Source: Acidobacteriota bacterium (lineage in GTDB: Bacteria > Acidobacteriota > Vicinamibacteria > Vicinamibacterales > Fen-181). From it: a stretch of 64,000 nt of DNA. Numbering within the stretch: the stretch's first letter is position 1; every line of letters begins with the position of its first letter. A program made the translations under genes and the position numbers. Positions 26,823-36,309 of the stretch are shown one piece after another. The notes under the pieces were generated by a model. It ran no database searches, was not told where the DNA came from, and saw nothing but the letters and a program-made list of their open reading frames with translations. The stretch covers positions 60,060 through 124,059 of the forward strand of contig PMZR01000016.1 of assembly GCA_003170135.1 (NCBI GenBank), given 5' to 3'.

Positions 26823-28607
26823 GTGAGGAGGCTACTGAGCTCGACCGCCGTCGGCGCCCTCGCCGTCATCTGGCTGTTCGCCCACGCGGCGCCGAGCGCG
26901 CAGGCGCGTCGGGTCACGCAGATGATGGCCACCACGTCCGCGCAGGCGCAGCAGTTCGACGCGCGGATCGACCGCATGCTGTCCGACGGCGATCTAAAAC
27001 TCCAAAGCCTCACCGCCGACGAACTGCTTCCGGGCCGCACGCACGAGCGCCTGCAGCAGACCTACCAGGACGTCCCGATATTCGGCGCCGACGTGACCCG
27101 CGAACTCGACGGGGCGACAGTGTCCGTCCTCGGCCAGGTCTACACGGGCGTGGAAGTCGACACGGCGCCGGCGATTAGCGCCGAGCAGGCTGAAGCGGTC
27201 GTGGGCGCGATCACGGGAAAGACGGCGCCGGAACCGACGGGACGGCTGGTCATCCTGCCCGCCGACGACGGCACCTTTGCCCTCACGTGGCAGGTCCGCC
27301 GCTTCACGGGCGACGACCTGAAAGTGTTCTTCATCGACGCGCACACGGGTACGGTGGCGCTCGAATACAGCGACCTGGAGACGCAGGCCGCCATCGGGCG
27401 CGGCGCCGGCGTGCTGGGCGACGTCAAGAAGATGAGCGCGTCCCAGGCGGGCGGCATCTACGTCGCCGACGACAAGATGCGGCCCCCGAAGCTGGTCACC
27501 TACGACCTGAAAGGCGACCTGGCCCGCACGAAGCTGTTGCTCGGCGACCCGGTCGGCGTGACCATTCCCGCGGCCGACACTGACCGGGCGGGCGATTCCG
27601 ACAACGTGTGGACCGACGGCGATGTCGTCGACGCACACACGTACCTCGGCTGGACCTACGATTACTACTTCAAGCGGTTCAACCGGCGAGGCCTGAACGA
27701 CCAGTCGGCGGCGATGCTCGGGATCGCCCACCCCGGGAGGCGCAGCGACGCCGTGCAGGTGAGCCAGTCGAGTCCTTCCGACTTCAACACGTACTGGACC
27801 AACGCGTTCTGGTGCGGGGGCTGCGGCGCGGGCGGCGCCAGTTTCATGATGTTCGGCGAAGGCCTGCCGGCCGGCTATTACGTTTCGCCGGGCGGCCAGT
27901 ACGTGGACTACCTGGCGGCATCGCTCGACATCGTCGCGCACGAGCTGACACACGGCGTCACGGGCTATTCGTCGAACCTCGTCTATCGCGATGAACCGGG
28001 CGCGCTCAACGAAGCGTTCTCCGACATCATCGGCACGAGCGTCGAGTTCTACTATCAGCCGCGCGCCGCCGACGTCGTCAACGGCAGCGGGACGATGACC
28101 GCGGATTACCTGATGGGCGAGGACTCGTTCCGCGCGTTCGCCAGCGGGTCGCACTCGGGGCTCCGGTCGCTCGCCAATCCCGCGTTGTTCAGCAACCCCG
28201 ATCACTACAGCAAGCGACGCTACATCGGCACCGCCACCGACAATGGCGGTGTCCACTACAACTCGACGATTGTCGGCCACGCGTTCTACCTGGCCATCGA
28301 AGGCGGCACCAACCGCACGTCCGGGCTGTCGGTGCAGGGTGTCGGCGACAAGAACCGCGATCAGATCGAGAAGATCTTCTATCGCGCGTTCGTCTACAAC
28401 CTGACGTCGCAGGCCACGTTCTCGATGGCGCGTCTCGCCACCATCCAGGCCGCCCGCGACCTGTACGGCACCGGCAGCGCGCCCGAACAGGCCGTGACGC
28501 AGGCGTGGAATGCGGTCGGCGTGACCAGCACGTCGTCCGGGATTGTCGCCGCGGCACCGACGGAAAAGGAGCGACCGACGGTCGGCCAGCGCGGGAGAGA
28601 GAAATGA
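26823..28607 (+). CDS. Secreted M4-family (thermolysin-like) metalloprotease
   Basis: 594 aa preproenzyme. Signal peptide MRRLLSSTAVGALAVIWLFA...; an FTP/PepSY-like propeptide to about residue 200 (QQTYQDVPIFGADVTRELDG; LTWQVRRFTGDDLKVFFIDA). Catalytic domain: zinc motif HELTH (His373, Glu374, His377), third ligand Glu in GALNEAFSDIIG, and the transition-state His in DNGGVHYNSTIVGHAFYL. An unusual WCGGCG pair of cysteines precedes the zinc helix. GTG start at 26823 with SD AAGGAG. Degrades extracellular proteins. Its TGA overlaps the next ATG (ATGA). Confidence 0.94.
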   Translation: MRRLLSSTAVGALAVIWLFAHAAPSAQARRVTQMMATTSAQAQQFDARIDRMLSDGDLKLQSLTADELLPGRTHERLQQTYQDVPIFGADVTRELDGATVSVLGQVYTGVEVDTAPAISAEQAEAVVGAITGKTAPEPTGRLVILPADDGTFALTWQVRRFTGDDLKVFFIDAHTGTVALEYSDLETQAAIGRGAGVLGDVKKMSASQAGGIYVADDKMRPPKLVTYDLKGDLARTKLLLGDPVGVTIPAADTDRAGDSDNVWTDGDVVDAHTYLGWTYDYYFKRFNRRGLNDQSAAMLGIAHPGRRSDAVQVSQSSPSDFNTYWTNAFWCGGCGAGGASFMMFGEGLPAGYYVSPGGQYVDYLAASLDIVAHELTHGVTGYSSNLVYRDEPGALNEAFSDIIGTSVEFYYQPRAADVVNGSGTMTADYLMGEDSFRAFASGSHSGLRSLANPALFSNPDHYSKRRYIGTATDNGGVHYNSTIVGHAFYLAIEGGTNRTSGLSVQGVGDKNRDQIEKIFYRAFVYNLTSQATFSMARLATIQAARDLYGTGSAPEQAVTQAWNAVGVTSTSSGIVAAAPTEKERPTVGQRGREK

Positions 28608-29464
28608 TGCGGGCCAGGATCACGCCGTCCGCGCTGGTCCTCGCGCTGGCGCTCGTCGCTCCATCCGCCTTCGCCCAGGAGCCGGCGACCGGCGCCGGCA
28701 ATCCACTTCAGCCGGCGGCGGTCAACGCGGCGCTCCCGGACATGCCGTCTTCGCACGCCGGAGAGTCGCCCTCGGCGGCCGCGACAGCGGCCGTCATGCC
28801 GCACGGCTACTTCTTTGTGAACGCGGGATACCAGGGGACGACCAACGCGTTCACGAGCACCTGGTCGTACCCGAGCAATCAGGAAACCGCATCGGTGACG
28901 GCGGGCTACTCGGTGAAACCCGCGGTGCTCATCGACGTTGCCGGCGGCGCGCGCCTCTGGCGCGACCTGAGCATTGGCGTCGCCGTCTCGCGTTACCATC
29001 GCGCGGATCTGGCGTCCCTCTCGGCGTCCGTCCCTCACCCGTTCTACTTCAACCAGCCGCGAAGCTTCCAGGCCAGCACCGCGGGCCCGGAGCGAACCGA
29101 GACCGCGGTTCACCTGCAGGCCATGTGGACGTTTGCCGCCGCGTCACGGATCCAGGTGGGCGTGTTCGGCGGCCCGAGCGTCTTCAGGGTCAGCCAGGTG
29201 ACGATCTCGGCCGTGAACTTCGCCGAGGCCTATCCCTACGACACCGTCACTCTCGGCAACGTGTCCATGAAGACGCAGGCGGCCTCCAAGGCCACCTTCA
29301 ACGCGGGCGTCGATCTCACGTGGCTCGTCTACAAGCAGATCGGCATCGGGGGCATGGTGCGCTTCAGCGGCGTGAACGTCGGCTTCACCGAGGCGGATGG
29401 GACGGCGCTGCCGGTGAAAGCGGGCGGGCTGCAGGCCGGCGCGGGGCTGCGCGTCAGATTCTAA
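28604..29464 (+). CDS. Putative outer-membrane beta-barrel protein coupled to the protease gene
   Basis: 286 aa. Signal peptide MMRARITPSALVLALALVAP...FAQ, an unstructured stretch, then alternating strands (GYFFVNAGYQGTTNAF, VLIDVAGGARLWRDLSIGVA, LVYKQIGIGGMVRFSGV) and a final strand ending in a charged-aromatic pair (GAGLRVRF), the typical C-terminal barrel signature for BAM insertion. The ATG overlaps the protease stop by 4 nt, so expression is coupled; a role in export, anchoring or inhibition of the protease is possible but unproven. Confidence 0.75.
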   Translation: MMRARITPSALVLALALVAPSAFAQEPATGAGNPLQPAAVNAALPDMPSSHAGESPSAAATAAVMPHGYFFVNAGYQGTTNAFTSTWSYPSNQETASVTAGYSVKPAVLIDVAGGARLWRDLSIGVAVSRYHRADLASLSASVPHPFYFNQPRSFQASTAGPERTETAVHLQAMWTFAAASRIQVGVFGGPSVFRVSQVTISAVNFAEAYPYDTVTLGNVSMKTQAASKATFNAGVDLTWLVYKQIGIGGMVRFSGVNVGFTEADGTALPVKAGGLQAGAGLRVRF

Positions 29465-29514
29465 GCGGACATCAAACGCGGGACGTCAACACAAGGGAAC
29501 TGCGCGCCCGATCT

Positions 29515-30522
29515 CTAATCGCGTTTGGCTGCGCGGGGATGCGCGCGCCGGTAGACGGCCAGCAACTGGGCGGCGTTCACGTGCGTGTAGCGCTGCGTGG
29601 TGCTGAGCCTGGCGTGCCCCAGCAGTTCCTGGATCGCCCGCAAATCGGCTCCGCGCTCGAGCAGGTGGGTCGCAAACGAATGGCGAATCGCGTGCGGGCT
29701 GATCCCGCACCGCGTGCTGCACATCGTCATGTAGCGCGCGATCAGCCGCTGCACGCTGCGCGGCGACAATCTCCCCGCCCGGTAATTGAGAAACAACGCC
29801 TCGTCCACGTCACTCGAACGCGATCGGGCCCGACGTCGCGGTGATTCCCGCGATTGAGGCCCGCGGCCGCGATCGACCGCAGGGGGCCCCTCGCGACGCG
29901 CCAGGCGTGCCTGCTGAAACTGCGCACGGTCCGCCAGGCAGGCGCGCAGGGCCTGGGCCGCGCTGTTGTTGAACGGAATGACGCGTTCCTTCCCGCCCTT
30001 GCCCAGGACTCGCACCATCCTGGCGCCCAGGTGGACGTCCTCGAGGTCGAGACCGACCAGCTCGCGCAGGCGGAGACCCGACGCGTAGAACAGCTCGATG
30101 ATCGCGCGGTCGCGGCGTCCGAGGGGAGACCCGCAATCCGGCATCTCGAGCAGTCGCGTCATCTCGTCCACCTCGAGGTGCAACGGGATCCGTTCCTCGC
30201 GCTTCGGCGAGACGACGACCGACGCGTCGTTGTCTTCGAGCACGCCCTCGCGTTTCAGGTAACGGACAAATGCGCGGATGGCCGCCAGCTTGCGCGCGGC
30301 GGTGGCACGCGAGTGTCCCTGGCGGTAGATGTCGCCGAGAAAGCCACGGATGGTCAGGTGGTCGATCGCCGAGACGCGCAGGTCGGACACCGGCAGGTGC
30401 GCGACGCCGGCGAGAAAGGACAGGAACTGGGACAGGTCGCCGTCGTAGGCCTCGACGGTCAACGGCGAGGCGTTGCGGTTGAGGCGAAGGTACTCAAGGA
30501 AGCCGCGAAGCTGCTCGCGCAC
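29515..30522 (-). CDS. xerC: Tyrosine recombinase XerC
   Basis: 335 aa site-specific recombinase for chromosome dimer resolution. N-terminal SAM-like DNA-binding domain (about 1-90) and catalytic domain with the full set of residues: Arg151 (ASGLRLREL), Lys178 (GKGGKERVIP), His277-x2-Arg280 (HAIRHSFATHLL), His303 (LGHARLSTTQ) and nucleophile Tyr312 (RYTHV). An Arg-rich low-complexity insertion of about 35 residues (208-242) sits between the beta hairpin and the C-terminal helices and explains the extra length. Last gene of the dprA-topA-trmFO-xerC run. Confidence 0.94.
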   Translation of the reverse strand: MREQLRGFLEYLRLNRNASPLTVEAYDGDLSQFLSFLAGVAHLPVSDLRVSAIDHLTIRGFLGDIYRQGHSRATAARKLAAIRAFVRYLKREGVLEDNDASVVVSPKREERIPLHLEVDEMTRLLEMPDCGSPLGRRDRAIIELFYASGLRLRELVGLDLEDVHLGARMVRVLGKGGKERVIPFNNSAAQALRACLADRAQFQQARLARREGPPAVDRGRGPQSRESPRRRARSRSSDVDEALFLNYRAGRLSPRSVQRLIARYMTMCSTRCGISPHAIRHSFATHLLERGADLRAIQELLGHARLSTTQRYTHVNAAQLLAVYRRAHPRAAKRD

Positions 30523-30540
30523 AGGCAGATGATACCCGAT

Positions 30541-31911
30541 TCACGGCCTGCCCCCACGCGCCCATTGCTGCACGTCCACGCACGCGCGCTCGGCCATGGC
30601 GAGCTTGCGCGCCATCTTGTCGCCCCTGCGGCGCGCCCCCGCGGGAACGTCGGGCGGCTGCATGATGCCGAAGGTGATGTTGGTCGGCTGATACGTGGCC
30701 TCATCGGCGTGGGACACGTAGTAGCTGAGCGCACCCATCGCGGTGGTACGAGGCGGCACCCCCGGCGTCTCACCACGCGCGAGGGCGGCCGCGTTGAGGC
30801 CGGCCAGCAGCCCCGAGGCGGCGGATTCGACGTACCCTTCGACACCGGATATCTGCCCTGCGAAGAACAGGCGGCCGTCGCGCCTGGTCTGCCACGTCTC
30901 GCGCAACACCGCCGGTGCGTTGATGTAGGTGTTGCGGTGGATCATGCCGAAGCGAACGAACTCGGCGTGCTCGAGGCCCGGGATCATCTGGAAGACGCGC
31001 GCCTGCTCGCCCCACTTCAGCTGTGTCTGGAAGCCGACCAGGCTGTAGTGATCGCCGGCCAGCGTGTCCTGGCGCAACTGCACGACCGCGTACGGGTACC
31101 GCCCCGTCGCCGGGTCCACCAGGCCGACCGGTTTCATCGGCCCGAAGCGCAGCGTGTCCACGCCTCGGTGGGCCATCACTTCGATCGGCAGGCACCCTTC
31201 GAAGAAGTGCTCGCGGTCGAAGTCGTGGACGTGGGCCGCCTCGGCGTGGACGAGGCCGTCGTAGAAGCGCGCGTACTGGCCGGCATCGAACGGGCAATTC
31301 AGGTAGTCGCCCTCCTCGGCGCCCGCCCGATCGCCCGGATTGTCGCCGCGCAGGCTCCGGCCCCATCGCGAGGCCTTGAACACCTTGGCCCGATCGATGC
31401 TCTCGGCCAGCACGATCGGGCTGACCGCATCGTAGAAGTACAGGTGGGCCTGGCCGACCAGCTGCGCAATGGCCTCGGACAGCGCCGGGGCCGTGAGCGG
31501 CCCGGTCGCGAGAATCACCGGCGACCGGTCGTCCGCGGGCTGCGGAACCGCCGTGATTTCTTCGCGCACCACGTCGATGAGCGGGTGCCGCTCGATGGCG
31601 CGCGTGATCGACTCGGAGAACTTGAGGCGATCGACCGCCAGGGCGGCGCCCGCCGGCACGCGCGTCTCGTCGGCCGCGCGCAGGACGAGGGAGCCAAGCA
31701 GGCGCATCTCCTGCTTCAACAGGCCAACCGCATTATCGGGTTTGTCGGACCGGAGAGAGTTGCTGCAGACGAGCTCGGCGAGACGATCCGTCTTGTGAAC
31801 GGGCGTCGGCGTCACCGGCCGCATCTCGTGGATCGTGACGGGCACCCCGCGCGAGGCCGCCTGCCACGCGGCTTCACAGCCGGCCAATCCACCGCCGACG
31901 ATGTGGATCAT
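30541..31911 (-). CDS. trmFO: TrmFO, folate/FAD-dependent tRNA (uracil-54-C5)-methyltransferase
   Basis: 456 aa. FAD-binding motif GGGLAGCEAAWQAA at the N-terminus, CSNSLRSD with the catalytic cysteine, TGPLTAPALSE, and FAGQISGVEGYVESAASGLL near residue 345. Forms ribothymidine-54 in the T-loop of tRNA using methylene-tetrahydrofolate. Starts 8 bp after the topA stop and is followed 18 bp later by xerC; the order is the same as in the smf-topA-gid-xerC cluster known from other phyla. Confidence 0.97.
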   Translation of the reverse strand: MIHIVGGGLAGCEAAWQAASRGVPVTIHEMRPVTPTPVHKTDRLAELVCSNSLRSDKPDNAVGLLKQEMRLLGSLVLRAADETRVPAGAALAVDRLKFSESITRAIERHPLIDVVREEITAVPQPADDRSPVILATGPLTAPALSEAIAQLVGQAHLYFYDAVSPIVLAESIDRAKVFKASRWGRSLRGDNPGDRAGAEEGDYLNCPFDAGQYARFYDGLVHAEAAHVHDFDREHFFEGCLPIEVMAHRGVDTLRFGPMKPVGLVDPATGRYPYAVVQLRQDTLAGDHYSLVGFQTQLKWGEQARVFQMIPGLEHAEFVRFGMIHRNTYINAPAVLRETWQTRRDGRLFFAGQISGVEGYVESAASGLLAGLNAAALARGETPGVPPRTTAMGALSYYVSHADEATYQPTNITFGIMQPPDVPAGARRRGDKMARKLAMAERACVDVQQWARGGRP

Positions 31912-31918
31912 TGGAGGA

Positions 31919-34345
31919 TCACGCAGGCGCGAGCTCCTCGCTCCGCACGTAGTCGCACTCCTCCTTGTGGCAGACCAGCTGGCGGCCGTGCCGCTTGGTC
32001 ACCTTCTCGACCAGGAACGGCGCGCCGCACTTCGGGCAGGCCTCGGCGATGGGCCGGTTCCACAGCGTAAAATCGCAGCCCGGATAGTTGCTGCAGCCGA
32101 AGAAGACCTTGCCGCGCTTCGACCGGCGTTCGACGATCTCGCCGCCGTCGGTCGGGCACTTCACGCCCGTGGTCTTCTGCTGGACATACTTGCACGTCGG
32201 GTAGTTGCTGCAGGCGACGAACTCGCCGAACCGTCCCTGTTTGCGCACGAGGTTCGATCCGCACTGCGGGCACGGCTCGGTGAGCACTTCGTCCGGCTTC
32301 GCCGCCGTGAGCCCGCCCTGCCTGGTCGCAATCAGCTTGCGCGTCGTCTTGCATTCCGGGTAGCCGGAGCAGGCGAGGAACTGGCCGAAGCGCCCGCGCT
32401 TCATCACCATCGGGCGCCCGCAGTTCTCGCACTCCTCGACCGGCACCTCGGCACCGTTCGCGCCGGCTCCCTCGGGCGGTTCCAGCTCGCGCGTATTCGT
32501 GCACTCGGGGTACGCGCTGCAGGCGAGAAACGGGCCGAACTTGCCGACCTTCTTCAGCATCTCGCCGCCGCACTTGTCGCACTTCTCCCCGGTCGGCATC
32601 CCCTTCTTCAGGTCATCCATCTCGCGGTCGGCCCGTTCGATGTCGACGCTGAACTTCTCGTAGAAGCTGCCCAGCGTGCTCTTGTAGTCCGCCTTCCCCT
32701 GCTCGATCTCGTCGAGCTGCTCTTCCATTCTGGCCGTGTAGGTCACGCCGAGAATGTCCTCGAAATACGGGACCATCAGGTCGGTCACGAGCACGCCGAG
32801 CACCGTCGGGCGGAACCGGGCCTCGATCTTCTTGACGTAGTCCCGATCCTGCAGCGTGCCCAGGATCGACGCGTAGGTGCTCGGGCGGCCGATCCCGTTC
32901 TCTTCGAGCTCCTTCACGAGCGTCGCTTCACTGTAGCGTGGCGGCGGCTGGGTAAATTTCTGCTCGGGGCGCAGCCCTTTCAGCGCCAGGTGCTCGCCCT
33001 CGCGCAGCTCGGGCAGCACGCCTGAACTCGCCTCGTCTTCGTCCGCGTCCCCGGCGGTGCCCTTGGCCGGAACGTTCTCGGGCGACTCGCCCACCGCGCC
33101 GTAGGCGGCGAGCCAGCCACTGAACTTCGGCACCGAACCGCGCACGCGCAGGGTGTACGGGCCCGCGTCGATCTCGACGATCGTGTCGTCGAACACGGCG
33201 GGCGGCATCTGGGACGCCACGAACCTATTCCAGATCAGCCGGTACAGATAGTACTGGTCCGGGGTCAGGTGCGCGCGCACGGCCTCCGGGTCGTACTGCA
33301 TGGAGGTCGGGCGAATCGCCTCGTGCGCGTCCTGCGCATCGGCCTTGGCGCGGTAGAAGTTCGCCTTTTCGGGCACGTACTCGGCGCCGAACACCTTGCC
33401 GATATGCTCGCGCACGTCCGCGAGGGCCTGGTCCGACACGCGCGTCGAGTCGGTCCGCATGTAGCTGATGAGACCGACGGCCCCTTCGCCCGGCAACTCG
33501 ATGCCCTCGTAGAGCTGCTGCGCCACCACCATGGTCTTCTTGACCGTGAAGCGCGAGAGCTGCTGCAGCTTGCTCGTGATGAAGGGCGGTGTCGCGTGGC
33601 GCCTCCGCTCCTTCCTGACGACCGACCGGACGACGAAGGTGGCGTGCTCGAGATCGGCGAGGATCGCATTCGAGGCAGCTTCGTTCGCGACCCGGATCGT
33701 CGCGCCATCCTTCTTGACGAGCTTCGCGTCGAATTCCGGCGGCGCGTCGGCCGCGAGCCGCGCAAACAGGTGCCAGTACTCCTCGGCGACGAACTTCTCG
33801 ATCTCACGCTCGCGATCGCAGACGAGCTTCAACGCCACCGACTGCACGCGTCCCGCGCTCAGGCCCCGGCGCACCTTGTCCCAGAGGAGCGGGCTGATCT
33901 TGTAGCCGACCAGCCGATCGAGCACGCGTCGCGCACGCTGCGCCGCCACCATCTTCTCGTCGATGGCCACGGGATGTTCGATGGCCGCGAGAATCGCCTT
34001 CTTGGTGATCTCGTTGAACATCAGCCGGTGGATCGTGCGGTTCTTCCCCGCCAGCTCTTCCGCGATGTCCCACCCGATCGCCTCGCCTTCGCGGTCGGGG
34101 TCGGTCGCGACGAAGATCTGCTCGACGTCCTTGGCGGCCGCGCGCAGGTCCTTGATGACCTTCTTGCGGCTGGCGATGGACTCGTAGGCGGGCTCGAAGC
34201 CATGCTCCACGTCCACGCCGAGCTTGCTCTTGGGCAGGTCGCGGATATGCCCCATCGAGGCCAGGACCTTGTAGTTCCGCCCGAGGTATTTATTGATCGT
34301 CTTCGCCTTGGTCGGCGACTCGACAACGACGAGTGCTTTAGCCAT
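31919..34345 (-). CDS. topA: DNA topoisomerase I
   Basis: 808 aa type IA topoisomerase that relaxes negative supercoils. TOPRIM at the N-terminus (KALVVVESPTKAKTINKYLG, ATDPDREGEAIGW), active-site Tyr in LISYMRTDSTRVSD, then five C-terminal zinc-ribbon-like modules. Four carry recognisable four-Cys patterns (for example CDKCGGEMLKKVGKFGPFLAC); the fourth module is CPTDGGE and has lost one cysteine. Second gene of the operon that starts with dprA, 55 bp downstream of it. Confidence 0.97.
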   Translation of the reverse strand: MAKALVVVESPTKAKTINKYLGRNYKVLASMGHIRDLPKSKLGVDVEHGFEPAYESIASRKKVIKDLRAAAKDVEQIFVATDPDREGEAIGWDIAEELAGKNRTIHRLMFNEITKKAILAAIEHPVAIDEKMVAAQRARRVLDRLVGYKISPLLWDKVRRGLSAGRVQSVALKLVCDREREIEKFVAEEYWHLFARLAADAPPEFDAKLVKKDGATIRVANEAASNAILADLEHATFVVRSVVRKERRRHATPPFITSKLQQLSRFTVKKTMVVAQQLYEGIELPGEGAVGLISYMRTDSTRVSDQALADVREHIGKVFGAEYVPEKANFYRAKADAQDAHEAIRPTSMQYDPEAVRAHLTPDQYYLYRLIWNRFVASQMPPAVFDDTIVEIDAGPYTLRVRGSVPKFSGWLAAYGAVGESPENVPAKGTAGDADEDEASSGVLPELREGEHLALKGLRPEQKFTQPPPRYSEATLVKELEENGIGRPSTYASILGTLQDRDYVKKIEARFRPTVLGVLVTDLMVPYFEDILGVTYTARMEEQLDEIEQGKADYKSTLGSFYEKFSVDIERADREMDDLKKGMPTGEKCDKCGGEMLKKVGKFGPFLACSAYPECTNTRELEPPEGAGANGAEVPVEECENCGRPMVMKRGRFGQFLACSGYPECKTTRKLIATRQGGLTAAKPDEVLTEPCPQCGSNLVRKQGRFGEFVACSNYPTCKYVQQKTTGVKCPTDGGEIVERRSKRGKVFFGCSNYPGCDFTLWNRPIAEACPKCGAPFLVEKVTKRHGRQLVCHKEECDYVRSEELAPA

Positions 34346-34400
34346 GAATGCTTGTTCTTTTGACTCGGGGAACCGCGCTCAACTGTTCTTGGCGCTATTT

Positions 34401-35594
34401 CTACGTTAGCACGTTCGCCGCAGACCGCACGAATCGGCCGCCGGGAACTCGACGCACGAAACCCTGCAGTTCCAGTTCGAGCAACCTCGGCAGCAGCACG
34501 GCCACGTCGCATCCCGACGACGCGGCGAGCGCGTCGAGCGCGTAGCTGTCGCCCGTATCCATCAACGCGAGCAGCGGATCGCGGGCCCGTTCGCGACCCG
34601 ACGCTGCCGCCTCACGACGCACCAGCCCCACCGCCTGCAGAACATCGTCCGCGGTCTCGACCAGGGCCGCGCCGGACTTGAGCAGCGTGTGACTGCCCCT
34701 GTGTCGCTCGCTCAGCACGTTGCCCGGCACGGCGCAGACGTCCCGCCCCTGTTCGAGCGCGCAGTCGGCCGTGATCAGCGCGCCGCTGCGCTGCCGCGCC
34801 TCCACCACCACGACGCCGAGCGACAAGCCGCTGATGATCCGGTTCCGTCTCGGGAAGTGATACGACAGCGGCCGCGTGCCCGGCGGGAACTCGCTCACGA
34901 CGGCGCCGCGACGAACGACCTCTTCGAGGAGCGCCGCGTGCTCGGGCGGGTACGCGACGTCAGGCCCGCAGCCGAGAACGGCGACCGTGCGTCCTCCAGC
35001 CGCCGCCAGCGCGCCGCGATGCGCGGCCGCGTCGATGCCGCGCGCGAGCCCGCTGACGATGACCAGGCCGCGGGCCGCGAGATCGGACGCCAGGCGCGCG
35101 GCCGTCTCCTCCCCGTACGCCGAAGCCGCACGCGATCCGACGATCGCGACCGCCGGCTCGGCCAGAAGATCGATGGCCCCCCTCACCCAGAGCACGAGCG
35201 GCGGGTCGAAGATCGCGGCCAGCAGCGGCGGATAGTTGGCGCCGGACCATCGCACGTGGTCGATTCGCTTCGCGTGGGCCGTCGCGAGCGCGCGCCCGGC
35301 CGCCTCCCTGGCGGCGACTGCCTTCGCTGCCGCGTCAGCGCAGCCGACCTCCAGCAGCACAGCTTCGAGCGAGTCCGGGACGGCGATCGGGCTCGCGGCG
35401 CTGTCGAGCGGGGCCTCGGTCGTTCCAGGTTGAGCCGGACCCTGGCCGGGCTCGGACGCGGCCGCCCCGCGAAGAACTGCAAAGAGTTCGACCCGCGGCA
35501 ACCGCGGTACGAGCGACAGGGCGAGCAGATCGAGCCCGTCCCAGCGCGGGTGCAGCGCTGGCTCTGCCGTCCGGAGGACAACATCTGCGGTCAT
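34401..35594 (-). CDS. dprA: DNA-processing protein DprA (Smf)
   Basis: 397 aa. Rossmann-type DprA core: VAIVGSRAASAYGEETAARL, VIVSGLARGIDAAAHRGAL, FPRRNRIISGLSLGVVVVEA, ALEQGRDVCAVPGN. C-terminal winged-helix (about 335-397; ALDALAASSGCDVAVLLPRL). Binds single-stranded DNA and loads RecA in natural transformation. ATG 35594 is preceded by GAGGAG. First gene after the promoter at 35780-35808; together with the comF-like gene at 40271 it gives the window two competence-related genes. Confidence 0.95.
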   Translation of the reverse strand: MTADVVLRTAEPALHPRWDGLDLLALSLVPRLPRVELFAVLRGAAASEPGQGPAQPGTTEAPLDSAASPIAVPDSLEAVLLEVGCADAAAKAVAAREAAGRALATAHAKRIDHVRWSGANYPPLLAAIFDPPLVLWVRGAIDLLAEPAVAIVGSRAASAYGEETAARLASDLAARGLVIVSGLARGIDAAAHRGALAAAGGRTVAVLGCGPDVAYPPEHAALLEEVVRRGAVVSEFPPGTRPLSYHFPRRNRIISGLSLGVVVVEARQRSGALITADCALEQGRDVCAVPGNVLSERHRGSHTLLKSGAALVETADDVLQAVGLVRREAAASGRERARDPLLALMDTGDSYALDALAASSGCDVAVLLPRLLELELQGFVRRVPGGRFVRSAANVLT

Positions 35595-35949
35595 TTTCGT
35601 ACTCCTCGCGGTTGTGCCGGCGGGGCGGGCTCACCAGCGCGGCGGCGTGCAAGAATCCGACGTCCGACGCCTGCGCAGGTGCGGACGTGGCAGACCTTGA
35701 AACGACTGGCGGGGATGAGATCAGCCGGGCGCGGCCACCTGAAAAAAGGCGACCTACCCGACCCTGGCGAGATCGACTTATTATAGACATAGCATCGCTG
35801 AATAACAACGCGGCGTGAAATCGAAAGGCGTCAGCCACGAGAACGAGCCACTGCACGCGCGATGCGGTTTGCCGGGGTTTCAGGCAGCGCGGCTGTGGTA
35901 CGTGCTTTGCTGTTCAGTCGATTTCAAGTCCGCGAACTGAGAACACCTG
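35595..35949. other. Divergent intergenic region dprA / TPR gene
   Basis: 355 bp containing the dprA promoter and its long untranslated leader. No tRNA, small RNA signature or further ORF with convincing start was found. A plus-strand promoter for the TPR gene was not identified. Confidence 0.4.
35780..35808 (-). promoter_or_regulatory. Sigma-70 promoter of the dprA-topA-trmFO-xerC operon
   Basis: Minus strand TTGTTA (35808-35803), exactly 17 bp, TATAAT (35785-35780). The best sigma-70 match found in the window. It gives a leader of roughly 175 nt before the dprA ATG at 35594. Confidence 0.7.
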
Positions 35950-36309
35950 ATGTCACGCACACTGCTCGCTCTTGGCGTCGTCGCGCTCCTCTTTGCCGCC
36001 AGTCCGGCCTACGCCGACAAGCCGCGCAACGAGGCGAAGGCGCAGGTCGATTTCGGCATAACGGTCGCGCAGAAGGGCCTGTGGCGGGAAGCGATTTTCC
36101 GCTGGAAGAAGGCGGTGGAACTCGACCCGGGCTACGCCGCCGCCTGGAACAACCTGGCCATCGCCTACGAACATGAAGGACAGTTCGAGAGCGCCCGCGA
36201 CGCCTACGAGAAGGCGATCAAACTGGACCCGAACAACAACTTCATCCATCAGAACTACGATTTTTTCAAGGAAATCAATGACCGCGCGAAACGGGGCACG
36301 ACTCGCTAG
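35950..36309 (+). CDS. Exported TPR-repeat protein
   Basis: 119 aa. Signal peptide MSRTLLALGVVALLFAASPA, then two complete tetratricopeptide repeats (AAAWNNLAIAYEHEGQFESA, RDAYEKAIKLDPNN) preceded by a degenerate one (LWREAIFRWKKAVELDPGY). A protein-interaction scaffold in the periplasm. The last 32 bp overlap the downstream lipoprotein gene, implying coupled translation and probably a joint function. Confidence 0.85.
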   Translation: MSRTLLALGVVALLFAASPAYADKPRNEAKAQVDFGITVAQKGLWREAIFRWKKAVELDPGYAAAWNNLAIAYEHEGQFESARDAYEKAIKLDPNNNFIHQNYDFFKEINDRAKRGTTR

